Assembly: GCF_018403185.1 (NCBI RefSeq) | Contig: NZ_BOSE01000002.1 | Coordinates: 124,001-188,000, forward strand | DNA from: Paenibacillus montaniterrae | GTDB taxonomy: Bacteria > Bacillota > Bacilli > Paenibacillales > Paenibacillaceae | Direction: 5' to 3' | DNA length: 64,000 nt | Shown here: positions 27,499 to 35,612 of the stretch, piece after piece | Layout of the letters: every line of letters begins with the position of its first letter | How positions within the stretch are numbered: position 1 is the first letter of the stretch | Notes under the pieces: generated by a model | The model's input: the letters and a program-made list of their open reading frames with translations, nothing else | What the model was told of the DNA's origin: nothing | Database searches by the model: none | Position numbers and translations under genes: made by a program

Positions 27499-28249
27499 CA
27501 AAATCCCCTCCTAGCATGCTTTGCACGTCCAAAATTTGCTGAAAGAAAATTTGCCGGTTGGAGCCGCGATTAATTTCAGTAAACAGCTGTCCATCCTTGA
27601 TGAAGATGATGCGCTGGCAATAGCTTGCTGAAAAAGGATCATGCGTTACCATTAAAATTGTGGCGTTCATTTGTTCATTCATCTGCTTTAAGGTGTCCAT
27701 GACATCCTTCGCTGCTTTGGAATCAAGGTTCCCTGTCAGCTCATCGGCCAGCAGCAAGGACGGATCATGAATAATCGCCCGGGCAATCGCGGTACGCTGC
27801 TTCTGTCCGCCTGAAATTTCATAAGTGCGCTTTGCCAGCAAATCCTCGATTTGCAGCATTTGCACGATAGGCTTTAAGCGCTGCTCGATTACTTTCGGCT
27901 TAATTCCTTCCATAACGAGCGGCAAAATAATGTTCTCCTTCACATTTAGCGCGTCGAGCAAATTGAAGTCTTGAAATACAAAGCCGAGCTCTCTGCGGCG
28001 AAATAAAGCCAGCTTATGATCGTTTAGCTTCGTAGGGTCAATGCCGTTAATTTCCAGCTTGCCGCTAGTTGGCTTGTCTATCGTCGACAGCAGGTTGAGC
28101 AGTGTCGTTTTACCGCTGCCGGAAGGCCCCATCACGCCGACAAATTCTCCCTTCTCCACTTCTATATTTACGCCCTGCAAAGCGGTGTACAAAATATTCT
28201 TTTTAGATCCGTATACTTTGCCAAGACCTGTCGTTTTTAGTACGCTCAT
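27473..28249 (-). CDS. Bce-type ABC transporter ATPase
   Basis: The 258-residue nucleotide-binding subunit. Walker A is GPSGSGKTTLLNLLSTIDKPTSG in part (GPSGSGKTT, about 45-53), the Q-loop FQDFNLLD, the signature ISGGQKQRTAIARAI and Walker B LLLADELTGNLD. STIDKPTSG is the usual sequence in the MacB/LolD/Bce class. The ATG at 28249 lies eight bases after AAAGGGG. A BceR-like operator and promoter precede it, so the transporter pair is likely induced by its own two-component system. Confidence 0.92.
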   Translation of the reverse strand: MSVLKTTGLGKVYGSKKNILYTALQGVNIEVEKGEFVGVMGPSGSGKTTLLNLLSTIDKPTSGKLEINGIDPTKLNDHKLALFRRRELGFVFQDFNLLDALNVKENIILPLVMEGIKPKVIEQRLKPIVQMLQIEDLLAKRTYEISGGQKQRTAIARAIIHDPSLLLADELTGNLDSKAAKDVMDTLKQMNEQMNATILMVTHDPFSASYCQRIIFIKDGQLFTEINRGSNRQIFFQQILDVQSMLGGDFDDISFPRA

Positions 28250-28293
28250 CTCCAAAACCCCTTTAAATCGATTGTTTGCCTTTGATAGGTTTT

Positions 28294-28322
28294 ATTATAT
28301 CGAGCGCCCTTCCATTAAGTAA
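28294..28322 (-). promoter_or_regulatory. Promoter of the Bce-type transporter operon
   Basis: Minus-strand TATAAT (28294-28299) with a poor -35 (TTACTT, 28317-28322, 17-base spacer), as expected for an activated promoter. Confidence 0.6.
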
Positions 28323-28344
28323 TCGATCTAGCTTTCAACCTACC

Positions 28345-28358
28345 TTACAATGTTGTCA
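28345..28358 (-). promoter_or_regulatory. BceR-type operator
   Basis: On the minus strand TGACA-ACAT-TGTAA fits the TNACA-N4-TGTAA consensus reported for BceR-like regulators exactly. It is 23 bases upstream of the -35 element. Confidence 0.7.
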
Positions 28359-28381
28359 CCTTTCAGAACTGCCGCCTACGC

Positions 28382-29458
28382 CTATTGCATATGGTGTATG
28401 CCAACATGCTTTAACGCAAGCGTGAAGGTCGCGCCCTGCTGTTCAACAGAGCTGGCACTTAGCGAATAGCCGAGCCGCTGGCATACCTCTTTAGCCAGAT
28501 ATAGCCCCATACCCGTCGATTCCCCCACCATGCGGCCGTTTTGCCCTGTAAAAAATGGATCAAAAATTCGTCTCAAATCTGTTTGGGCAATCCCGATTCC
28601 TTCATCCTGCACCGTAATCGTTGTTGTATCTCCCTGCTGCTTTATCGTGATGTGCAGCTCCTTGCGGCCTTGCTTTAGCTTGCTGTATTTGATCGCATTA
28701 GTAATAAGCTGGTTCATAATGAAGCCGAACCATTTCTGGTCAGTCGCTACGACCGCTTCCCCTACCAGCTTTGGATAAATCGAATATTGAATGAGCAGCT
28801 TTTTGTAACGATTGATATTATCGCGAATAATCCGATGCAGCTCTACCGGTCTAATATGCAGATCAAGCTCCAGCTTTTCCAATCGAGCGGAGCTAAGCAT
28901 CATCTCCAGGCCGCCATGCAGCTTCTCCACTTCCTCATTCATGCTGCGATAAAACGCCGCTTGATCAGACAGCGACCACGTACCAGACTGCTTCAATTGC
29001 TCATCTGCCTGCTGCAATTGCATATCGAGTACCGATAGCGGTGTTTTCATCTGATGCACCCATTGCAGTGTAAAATGATGCTGGATTTCCCGCTTGCGCT
29101 CCAGCTCAGCTATCCGGTCCTGGTAAGCTTTTTGCTGGTTCATTAGCATTTGCTTGATCAGTCTGTGCTCGTTAAGCACCTCGCCCTGCACAATATAAAC
29201 CGCCTCCAGCGCATCGTCGCTTTCGATAGCCTCATACAACGAGTGGTAGTACGTTTTCACACGCATATATTGCACAATATTCCAGACAACGATACAGACT
29301 AGCGCGAGCACAATGTAATAATACATGCTCGCCAAATCAATTAATTCAGCATGCCGGTAGCGCTCAAGCAAAAAGATGCCCGCTCCCAGGCAAACGAGTC
29401 CAAGCTGTACAGCAATATTATATTTTTGATCATCCAAAAACAGCAGCGGCTTGTTCAT
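28382..29458 (-). CDS. Intramembrane-sensing histidine kinase, BceS-like
   Basis: A 358-residue kinase with two N-terminal helices (about 15-31 and 44-64) joined by a very short loop, so it has no extracellular sensor and would receive its signal from the transporter permease. The phosphorylated histidine is His135 in WVHQMKTPLSV. The ATPase domain shows NQLITNAIKYS, DEGIGIAQTDLRRIFDPFF and GMGLYLAKEV. The start overlaps the response-regulator stop codon as TGATG, so the two are translationally coupled. The family detects peptide antibiotics such as bacitracin. Confidence 0.92.
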   Translation of the reverse strand: MNKPLLFLDDQKYNIAVQLGLVCLGAGIFLLERYRHAELIDLASMYYYIVLALVCIVVWNIVQYMRVKTYYHSLYEAIESDDALEAVYIVQGEVLNEHRLIKQMLMNQQKAYQDRIAELERKREIQHHFTLQWVHQMKTPLSVLDMQLQQADEQLKQSGTWSLSDQAAFYRSMNEEVEKLHGGLEMMLSSARLEKLELDLHIRPVELHRIIRDNINRYKKLLIQYSIYPKLVGEAVVATDQKWFGFIMNQLITNAIKYSKLKQGRKELHITIKQQGDTTTITVQDEGIGIAQTDLRRIFDPFFTGQNGRMVGESTGMGLYLAKEVCQRLGYSLSASSVEQQGATFTLALKHVGIHHMQ

Positions 29459-30189
29459 CAGCTTTCCTCCAGCTTCAGCTTGTAGCCTTGACCGCGAATC
29501 GTTTCAACCGCATGCGGCAAGCCCAGCTCTGCCAGCTTTTTGCGCAATCTGGTCATGTTGACAGTCAAGGTGTTGTCATCTACAAATTGCACATCGTCCC
29601 ATAACGCCTCCAGCAGCAAATCGCGTCCAACCACCTCTCCGTGATGACGCATCAGATTTTCCAGCAGCAGCAGCTCATTGCGCGTCAAATCGACTTGCCG
29701 CTGCCCATAATGAAGCTCGTTGCGATTCAGCCACAGCACTAGGCCGCTGATCTCCAGCTTCACGGTCTCCTGCTCATTGGCCGCATGCTGTACATCCTGT
29801 TCTCCACCCGATTGAAGCGCATATTCGCCAAAAACTCGTCTTAAATGAACCTTCACCTTGGCCACAAGCAGCTCCAGCTGCACAGGCTTCGTAATATAAT
29901 CATCGCCGCCGTTTTCCAGCGCCATAACCTGATCCATTTCCCCTTCTCTCGCTGATATGAATATAATCGGCGCATTGGATGCTTTGCGAATTTGTCTGCA
30001 CCAATAGTAGCCGTCGAAATACGGCAAGTTTATATCAAGCAAAATTAAATGCGGCTTAGCCGCTTCGATCTCTTCATAAATGTCGCGAAAATTTTCAGCA
30101 ACCAGCACATCATAGGAATATTGCTCCAGCTTCACCTTCAGCAGCTGAGCGATCTTAACATCATCTTCAATAATCGCAATTCGATACAT
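29458..30189 (-). CDS. OmpR-family response regulator, BceR-like
   Basis: A 243-residue regulator with a receiver domain (acidic pocket EDD near residues 8-10, phosphoacceptor Asp52 in LILLDINLP, Lys in YITKPV) and a C-terminal winged helix (DLTRNELLLLENLMRHHGE through TLTVNMTRLRKKL). The linker of about 20 residues (about 123-142) is longer than usual. The ATG at 30189 follows GAGAGGGG. It should bind the operator at 28345-28358 to switch on the transporter. Confidence 0.92.
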   Translation of the reverse strand: MYRIAIIEDDVKIAQLLKVKLEQYSYDVLVAENFRDIYEEIEAAKPHLILLDINLPYFDGYYWCRQIRKASNAPIIFISAREGEMDQVMALENGGDDYITKPVQLELLVAKVKVHLRRVFGEYALQSGGEQDVQHAANEQETVKLEISGLVLWLNRNELHYGQRQVDLTRNELLLLENLMRHHGEVVGRDLLLEALWDDVQFVDDNTLTVNMTRLRKKLAELGLPHAVETIRGQGYKLKLEES

Positions 30190-30254
30190 CTTCAAGGCCC
30201 CTCTCTATATTGCAAGCAAACCGTATTCCGCATGCGGAACAATGTAAGTACATG

Positions 30255-30291
30255 AAAAAAAGCGCAGTCCGCTTATGGACTACGCTTTCCA
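30255..30291 (-). terminator. Rho-independent terminator
   Basis: Minus-strand AAAGCGTAGTCC and GGACTGCGCTTT pair around ATAAGC with one mismatch, then seven T residues. It ends the transcript of the hypothetical gene at 30315. Confidence 0.8.
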
Positions 30292-30314
30292 TTGTATCAT
30301 GCCCGTTGAAATGT

Positions 30315-30623
30315 TTACCATCGGCCGCCTCTTAGCTGCTCAATAATCGCTTTTAGATCGCCGTCGTGCTGGGCTTTTTCTTCTCCGCCCTTGTACTCGA
30401 TTTTAGTAATATCAAGCTTGTAGGTTTCCTTGCTGTTAGTTGGAGCGAAAATAAGCTCCTGCTCATCCACCAGCTTTACATGGTAGCCTAGCTGGGCAAA
30501 TGCCGCAATAAAATCTTTAATGCTAGGCTGACGGTCATCAGGCAGGAAGATGAGCGCTCGCAGCATTTTCGTCTGCGGTCCATCGATGAATTTGAAGTGA
30601 AAAATGCATTCTCTAAGTGACAT
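30315..30623 (-). CDS. Hypothetical protein
   Basis: A 102-residue soluble protein (from MSLRECIFHFKF), mixed alpha/beta in appearance, with no signal peptide or membrane segment and no motif I recognise. The start at 30623 is a choice: an ATG at 30662 would add 13 residues, but GAAAGGGG lies between the two, 12 bases upstream of the shorter start. It sits alone between the two-component system and the DoxX gene, with its own terminator. Confidence 0.6.
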   Translation of the reverse strand: MSLRECIFHFKFIDGPQTKMLRALIFLPDDRQPSIKDFIAAFAQLGYHVKLVDEQELIFAPTNSKETYKLDITKIEYKGGEEKAQHDGDLKAIIEQLRGGRW

Positions 30624-30767
30624 TGCCGTAATTAGCCCCTTTCTATTGGTTACAACCAGCATACAACGATTTTGCCTAAGAAGCGAGCCGGCCTTTTCTT
30701 GTGAGCCCGTAGCTGCTCCAGCCTAGGTACAGCTTCAAGCGGAGCTGCGCATGAGTGTTGCGTTATG

Positions 30768-31298
30768 CTACACCGTTTTCGTTTTTAGTTCTGCGCCTTC
30801 TTTTTTCTCGCGTTTCAGCTTCGCCCATAGATGGGTTTTAAGCCAAGGAGCTACAAAGTAGTCGCCGCCAAATTTGCCAGCATTACCTGCCGCCAGCAAA
30901 ACGAGGAAGCCAAGCAATACCATTTTCGGATTCGTGCTCACTGTGCCAGCGAACATGAACATAAAGTTCATCAGCATTCCGAAGAATACGGCCGGCAAGG
31001 TTAAAATTCCTGTAATTAAGCCTATCCCTACAAGCAATTCGCCCCAAGGAATAATGAAGTTTATGACATCGACCATCGGCAACGCCACATGCTCGATAAA
31101 TGCATTATACATCGGGTACAGCACCTCGTCGCCTTTAGCTACCGGATTCGTAATCGCATTCGTCAGGTAGCCGCTAGCATCAAAGCCTCCCCCTGTTAAC
31201 TTGCCCCAACCGCTTGTTATCCATTGATAACCTAACACAACGCGGATAATCGTTACAATCATTGCAGCATATCGATTCTCTCTCCAAAACTTCAACAT
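30768..31298 (-). CDS. DoxX-family membrane protein, copy 1
   Basis: A 176-residue protein with four helices (about 12-30, 66-85, 89-108 and 112-135). DoxX-like motifs include VLGYQWITSGWGKLTGG and NFIIPWGELLVGIGLITGILTLPA. DoxX proteins are linked with quinone or thiosulfate oxidation and membrane redox complexes, but function here is unknown. It is a close paralog of the gene at 56431 (most residues identical). Both have the same two-palindrome promoter, so both should be expressed when oxygen is low. The ATG at 31298 follows GGGAG. Confidence 0.85.
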   Translation of the reverse strand: MLKFWRENRYAAMIVTIIRVVLGYQWITSGWGKLTGGGFDASGYLTNAITNPVAKGDEVLYPMYNAFIEHVALPMVDVINFIIPWGELLVGIGLITGILTLPAVFFGMLMNFMFMFAGTVSTNPKMVLLGFLVLLAAGNAGKFGGDYFVAPWLKTHLWAKLKREKKEGAELKTKTV

Positions 31299-31327
31299 AT
31301 GAATCACTCCCTGTTCTTTATGGCTTT

Positions 31328-31391
31328 AGTATAGCCTTGTTCTAAATTAGAGTATGTGATTTTTATCACAAATAACGTGATTTTTTTCACA
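31328..31391 (-). promoter_or_regulatory. Fnr/Crp-type promoter of DoxX gene 1
   Basis: A -10 TATACT (31328-31333, minus strand) is preceded by a perfect palindrome TGTGATTTTTATCACA (31355-31370), centred 41.5 bases upstream of the predicted start at 31321. A second, one-mismatch palindrome CGTGATTTTTTTCACA (31376-31391) is centred 21 bases further upstream. Confidence 0.8.
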
Positions 31392-31445
31392 TTCTTTAAT
31401 ATTATTGTACGTAGTCAGCTGCAAGCAGTCAAATGCTAACCTAGA

Positions 31446-31472
31446 CAAAAAGCGCTGTGGCAGCGCTTTTTG
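31446..31472. terminator. Bidirectional terminator
   Basis: AAAAAGCGCTG and CAGCGCTTTTT pair around TGG. Confidence 0.8.
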
Positions 31473-31513
31473 CTTCATTGTTCACAGATTTTTAATAATA
31501 GGGAGCTTTGCGT

Positions 31514-32128
31514 TTATTTAATATCAACCTCGATTGTGTTTGCCTTTGCATCATATGTAACCTTGCCGCCTAGCTTTTCTACAATAGAACGAATTGGCGC
31601 ATAGGTTGTATTTCGATATGAAATGATGTCGTTGCTGCTCAGCTTGAAGGTTACGCTTTTGTCACTGCGTGTTAATGTAAGCTCCGTATTCGCATCATTA
31701 AAGCTCAACTCCGCAGCAATGGCTTTGGATACTTCACGCACAGGGAAAAAGGTTTGATTATTTTTTACAAGCGGTTTATTGGTTAAATCAATTACAGTAC
31801 CATTTACAATTAATACAACTTCAGAGGTTTGATATGCAGGTTTAGTTGAAGCTGATTGCTTAGTGCCAGATGAGCCTTGCTGCGTAGTTGATTTTTTGGA
31901 TGAGCTGCTTTTGCTTGAGCTGGAGCTTTTTGACGTACTGCTTTTACTGGAGCTGCCGCTGTTATGATAGTGGTAGCCTGTGCATAGTCCCTTTTCCTTC
32001 GACTTCTGCGAGCAATTATGGCCGCCATTAGCATCTGTGCGACCAGAATGCGCAGATGCTGCGGAGGTGAATGCTAGACATAGAATTAGCGATAGAACGA
32101 TTAGCTTTAGCGATTTAGACTTAGTCAT
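31514..32128 (-). CDS. Secreted YHYH-motif and copper-amine-oxidase-like stalk-domain protein
   Basis: A 204-residue exported protein. The signal peptide (about 1-27) ends SAASAH. The short YHYH domain follows (HSGRTDANGGHNC, then GLCTGYHYH, about 27-56), a serine/lysine linker of about 40 residues, and a C-terminal stalk domain (about 104-204) of the copper amine oxidase N-terminal type (VNGTVIDL, PVREVSKAI, YAPIRSIVEKLGG). Such stalk domains are common in Paenibacillus surface proteins. Function unknown; metal binding through the histidines is inference. Confidence 0.85.
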   Translation of the reverse strand: MTKSKSLKLIVLSLILCLAFTSAASAHSGRTDANGGHNCSQKSKEKGLCTGYHYHNSGSSSKSSTSKSSSSSKSSSSKKSTTQQGSSGTKQSASTKPAYQTSEVVLIVNGTVIDLTNKPLVKNNQTFFPVREVSKAIAAELSFNDANTELTLTRSDKSVTFKLSSNDIISYRNTTYAPIRSIVEKLGGKVTYDAKANTIEVDIK

Positions 32129-32191
32129 ATTATCCCATCCTCATTTGCTTTTTCTCTTAATCTAGCACAGCTTCCAATATTTATCCACAAG

Positions 32192-33049
32192 TTATTTTTT
32201 CGCTTTTCTGCTTGTAAATCTGCGTACATTTTGATAGGAGCGCTCTAGCCTTGGCACATACACATCAAAGTATTCACTGACAAGACCGACGAACAGTACA
32301 TCGACCAAATGAAGCTGCGCCATCCGCGATGCCATATCGCCACGGCGCATTCCAGCCTCTGACGATGATATGAACAAGCTGATTTCGGCTAGATCAGCGA
32401 GCGTGCTTGTCCCGTACTTCGTAACCGCAATTGTCGTTGCCCCCTGCTCCTTGGCGCTATTAAGCGCTTCGATCGTTTCGGGCGTTTCTCCGGAATATGA
32501 AAAGCCGATTGCCACATCACCCGCTTCAAGCGAAGCAGCCGATGTTTGCTGCATATGCGGGTCTGAAAAGACGGCTGCTGCTTTACCGATTCGAATCAGC
32601 TTTTGATGCAAGTCCTCAGCGACAATGCCGGAGGTCGCGATCCCGTACAAATCAATGCGCTTGGCATGATGCAGCGCTTCAATCGCTTTTCTCAGCTTGC
32701 CATAGTCAAGCAGCTTGGCTGTATCAGACACTGAACGGACATGATTTGCTGTTATAGCCTGCACAATTTGGTCGAGCGGTTGTCCCGCCACAATATCCTG
32801 ATAAGTATCCGTGCTCGCTTCTCCTGTCAAATCAACCGCAAGCTTAAGCTTAAATTCGGAGAAATTGTCAGCCTGAAACAAGCGGCTAAACCTCGAGATC
32901 GTCGAGGTGCTGCAGCCTGACAGCTTGGCCAGCTCGGTGATCGACATTTGCACCGTTTCGTGTGGGTGCTGCAAAATATAGCTGCATAAATTTTTTTCTT
33001 GCGGCGTCAATCCCTCATACCGTTCCTTTAAAGCTGCGATAATACTCAA
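32192..33049 (-). CDS. RpiR/MurR-family transcriptional regulator
   Basis: A 285-residue regulator with an N-terminal helix-turn-helix (about 1-77, MSITELAKLSGCSTSTISRF) and a SIS sugar-phosphate-binding domain (about 105-265, RIDLYGIATSGIVAEDLHQKL, IGFSYSGETPETI). The start is TTG at 33049, nine bases after AGGAGG. It lies just downstream of the nagK-nagB-nagA genes and divergent copies of its probable operator occur in their promoter, so an amino-sugar phosphate is the likely effector. It could also regulate other sugars. Confidence 0.87.
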   Translation of the reverse strand: MSIIAALKERYEGLTPQEKNLCSYILQHPHETVQMSITELAKLSGCSTSTISRFSRLFQADNFSEFKLKLAVDLTGEASTDTYQDIVAGQPLDQIVQAITANHVRSVSDTAKLLDYGKLRKAIEALHHAKRIDLYGIATSGIVAEDLHQKLIRIGKAAAVFSDPHMQQTSAASLEAGDVAIGFSYSGETPETIEALNSAKEQGATTIAVTKYGTSTLADLAEISLFISSSEAGMRRGDMASRMAQLHLVDVLFVGLVSEYFDVYVPRLERSYQNVRRFTSRKAKK

Positions 33050-33071
33050 ATTCGTCGCCTCCTAAGCTTTG

Positions 33072-33338
33072 CAGCGCTCCGGAGCAAAGCATCCTTCAGT
33101 CAGCGCTACGGAGCAATGCATCCTACAGTCGCTTTTTAAAGCGTAATGCTCTTATTTTAATTTTACAAGGTTGCATTACGATGTTAAAGGCGACTCACTT
33201 CCGTTTTTCAGTGCTCCGGAGCAAAGCATCCTACAGTCGCTTTTTAAATCGTAATGCTCTTATTTTAATTTTTATGGTTGCATTACGATGTTAAAGGCGA
33301 CTCACTTCCGTTTTCCGGATGCTTTGCTCCTCCGCTGG
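33072..33338. repeat. Family B repeats, one partial and two full copies
   Basis: The full copies at 33102-33210 and 33211-33338 carry GCTCCGGAGCAAAGCATCC, CAGTCGCTTTTTAA, CGTAATGC, GCATTACG, TTAAAGGCGACTC and GGATGCTTTGCTCC. The perfect outer 14-base arms (GGAGCAAAGCATCC/GGATGCTTTGCTCC) are complete in the second copy. A fragment lies at 33072-33100. The copies are head to tail upstream of the RpiR start. Confidence 0.8.
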
Positions 33339-33357
33339 TGTCTTTTTGTATGTAAAT

Positions 33358-33504
33358 CCAAGAAGCTTGGACACTAGTAGAAAACAAGGAGCCCAGCGTA
33401 GGCCAAAAGCTACGTGGGCAACGCAGTTTTCGCTAACGTTCAAGATTCGCCGTCGAATCCGCCACAGCACAATCACCTCGTCATCAAAGTCCAGCTTTTA
33501 AACC
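33358..33504 (-). repeat. Family A repeat, downstream copy of the nagA pair
   Basis: Minus-strand sense runs TTTAAAAGCTGGACTTTG, GATGACGA to TTGG. The far inverted arm is missing at 33358, where it meets the family B element. Confidence 0.75.
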
Positions 33505-33520
33505 ATCCGCTTTCAATGAA

Positions 33521-33688
33521 GGTTTAAAAGCTGGGCTTTCAGGACCTAGAAGATAGCATGAAGCTAGGGAATGAGGAGCGCAGCGTACGGGTTTGGTACG
33601 TGAGCACCGCAGGCTCCCGATGAATGCTATATTCGACGTCGAGTACGCTCCAACGCGTTACATCGTCATCAAAGTCCTGCTTTTAAAC
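33521..33688 (-). repeat. Family A repeat overlapping the nagA stop codon
   Basis: The terminus GTTTAAAAGCAGGACTTTG supplies the TAA stop codon of nagA (33683-33685). The full element follows, ending GGTCCTGAAAGCC, CAGCTTTTAAACC. Confidence 0.85.
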
Positions 33689-34855
33689 TATCCGCTTGGT
33701 TTCGCCTGCAATAAACACCTGCTGCAGCTCAAACCTCTCATCCATAAGCAGCAGATCGGCACGCTTGCCGATTGCGATGCTGCCATATTGTTCAGCGATG
33801 CCGAGCACGCCAGCCGGATTCAAGCTGGCAACACGACTTGCTTCGCTTAGCGTCAGCCCCGCCTGCTCAATAAGGAAGCGGAAGCCTTCGATCATCGTCA
33901 GTGTGCTGCCTGCCAGGCTGCCATCCCGCTGCAAGCGAGCTACACCTTGTTCTACAACTACTGGCAATCCGCCTAGCTCGTAGTCGCCATCTGCCATGCC
34001 TGCCGCTGAAATCGCATCGGTAACAAGCACGGTACGATCTGCTCCTTTCGCTTTAAGCAGCAGTCTTACAGCAGCAGGATGAACATGAATGCCGTCAGCA
34101 ATAATTTCAGCAGTAATTTGCTCGTTAAGCATTACCGCGCCAAGCGTGCCTGGCTCGCGATGATGCAAGCCTTTCATCGCATTGTACGTATGCACGGCAT
34201 GACGTAAACCGTGCTGGACTGCTGCTTCGATTTGCGCAAAGGTAGCGTCTGTGTGCCCGCAGGCTGCTACTATGCCGTAGCGGTGCAGCAGTTCAATATA
34301 GGAATATGCTCCTTCGACTTCAGGCGCCAGCGTTTGCATTTTAATTAAGTCAGGATAGCGCTGCTGCCATTGCTCGAGCCATTCTGGCTGCGGCTCGATC
34401 ATATAAGCTTCATTTTGCGCACCTCTCCACTTCGGATTGACAAACGGCCCTTCCAAATGCACGCCCAGCAATTGCGCATAAGGCATGCTGTTTTGCCGAT
34501 AGCTGCTTACAGCGTCCAGCACATCTGTCAATTGCTCACGCGAGCCCGTTACAGTGGTTGCGAGCATCGCGGTTGTGCCATTAGCCATATGAAAACGGGT
34601 AATGCCGTCCAGCTCAGCTTGCTTTGCATGCATGAAATCATAGCTTGCTCCGCCATGCACATGAATATCAATAAAACCCGGCAGCAGGTAGCTTCCTTGC
34701 CCATCAAGCACGAGCCAGTCAGCCTGCTGTTGAGGCAATTGATCCTTGCCAAAGTCGGCTATCTGCCCATCCTGCATGACTAGCCAGCCGTTGTCGATTA
34801 CTTCATTCGGCAATATTAGTTTTACGTTATAAATTAAAGTTTTTGTTGGCTTCAT
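33683..34855 (-). CDS. nagA: N-acetylglucosamine-6-phosphate deacetylase
   Basis: Removes acetate from GlcNAc-6-phosphate to give glucosamine-6-phosphate. The 390-residue amidohydrolase has the metal-binding HVHGG motif (about 64-68, FIDIHVHGGASYDFM), GVHLEGPFVNP, CGHTDATF, HTYNAMKGLHHREPG, and the catalytic aspartate in VTDAISAAG. Length is normal. Its start overlaps the nagB stop codon (ATGA). The operon runs ROK kinase, nagB, nagA. The stop codon lies inside a family A repeat. Confidence 0.95.
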   Translation of the reverse strand: MKPTKTLIYNVKLILPNEVIDNGWLVMQDGQIADFGKDQLPQQQADWLVLDGQGSYLLPGFIDIHVHGGASYDFMHAKQAELDGITRFHMANGTTAMLATTVTGSREQLTDVLDAVSSYRQNSMPYAQLLGVHLEGPFVNPKWRGAQNEAYMIEPQPEWLEQWQQRYPDLIKMQTLAPEVEGAYSYIELLHRYGIVAACGHTDATFAQIEAAVQHGLRHAVHTYNAMKGLHHREPGTLGAVMLNEQITAEIIADGIHVHPAAVRLLLKAKGADRTVLVTDAISAAGMADGDYELGGLPVVVEQGVARLQRDGSLAGSTLTMIEGFRFLIEQAGLTLSEASRVASLNPAGVLGIAEQYGSIAIGKRADLLLMDERFELQQVFIAGETKRIV

Positions 34856-35580
34856 ACGAGTTTGCTCCCCGCTGCTTCATCTACCAGCACAGTCAAGCTG
34901 GGGTGCGTTTGCAGCAGCGATGCCGGGCAATCGGTGCTGACTGGTCCTTGCAGCGCGCGCTGCACAATATCCGCTTTATCTGCTCCTTTCACGACGAGCA
35001 GTATCATTTTCGCTTTGAGAATGGAGCCAACGCCCATCGTAATGGCTTGCTTCGGCACCTGATCTTCAGATGCGAAGAAGCGAGCGTTGGCGAGGCGAGT
35101 TGCCTCTGCGAGTTCGACGACATGAGTACCGCTAACAAGTTCCTCTGCCGGTTCATTAAAGCCGATATGTCCATTATGTCCGAGTCCAAGCAGCTGAATA
35201 TCCAGCTGGCCTGCTTCTGCAATCGCCTCATCATAGCGCGAGCATTCCGCCTGCAAATCCGCCGCCTTGCCGTTCGGTACATGCGTTCGTTCCGGCGTCA
35301 CATCAACATGCTGGAACAAATGCTGCTCCATATAGTAGCGATAGCTTTGATCATGGCTCGCATCAATGCCGACATACTCATCCAAATTAAAGGTGGTTAC
35401 GTCCTTGAAGCTAACAAGACCAGCCTCGAATTTTTTCACAAGCTGCTTATAAATGCCGATTGGCGTCCCGCCTGTAGCCAAACCGAGTACAGCCTGCGGC
35501 TTCGTCTGTACGATGCCGGCAATAATACCAGCGCCTGCCTCGTTAAGCTTCTCTTCTGAATTAAAGGTTAAAATGTTCAT
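34852..35580 (-). CDS. nagB: Glucosamine-6-phosphate deaminase
   Basis: Converts glucosamine-6-phosphate to fructose-6-phosphate and ammonia. The 242-residue protein has LGLATGGTPIGIYKQL, TFNLDEYVGI, the catalytic DSYR-like segment QSYRYYMEQHLF, LGLGHNGHIGFNEP and ITMGVGSILKAKMI, all typical of NagB. It overlaps nagA by four bases and follows the ROK kinase gene by 32 bases. The ribosome-binding site is GGGAGGGG. Confidence 0.95.
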   Translation of the reverse strand: MNILTFNSEEKLNEAGAGIIAGIVQTKPQAVLGLATGGTPIGIYKQLVKKFEAGLVSFKDVTTFNLDEYVGIDASHDQSYRYYMEQHLFQHVDVTPERTHVPNGKAADLQAECSRYDEAIAEAGQLDIQLLGLGHNGHIGFNEPAEELVSGTHVVELAEATRLANARFFASEDQVPKQAITMGVGSILKAKMILLVVKGADKADIVQRALQGPVSTDCPASLLQTHPSLTVLVDEAAGSKLV

Positions 35581-35612
35581 GAGCTGCCCCTCCCGTTATC
35601 CTGCAAATTGAC

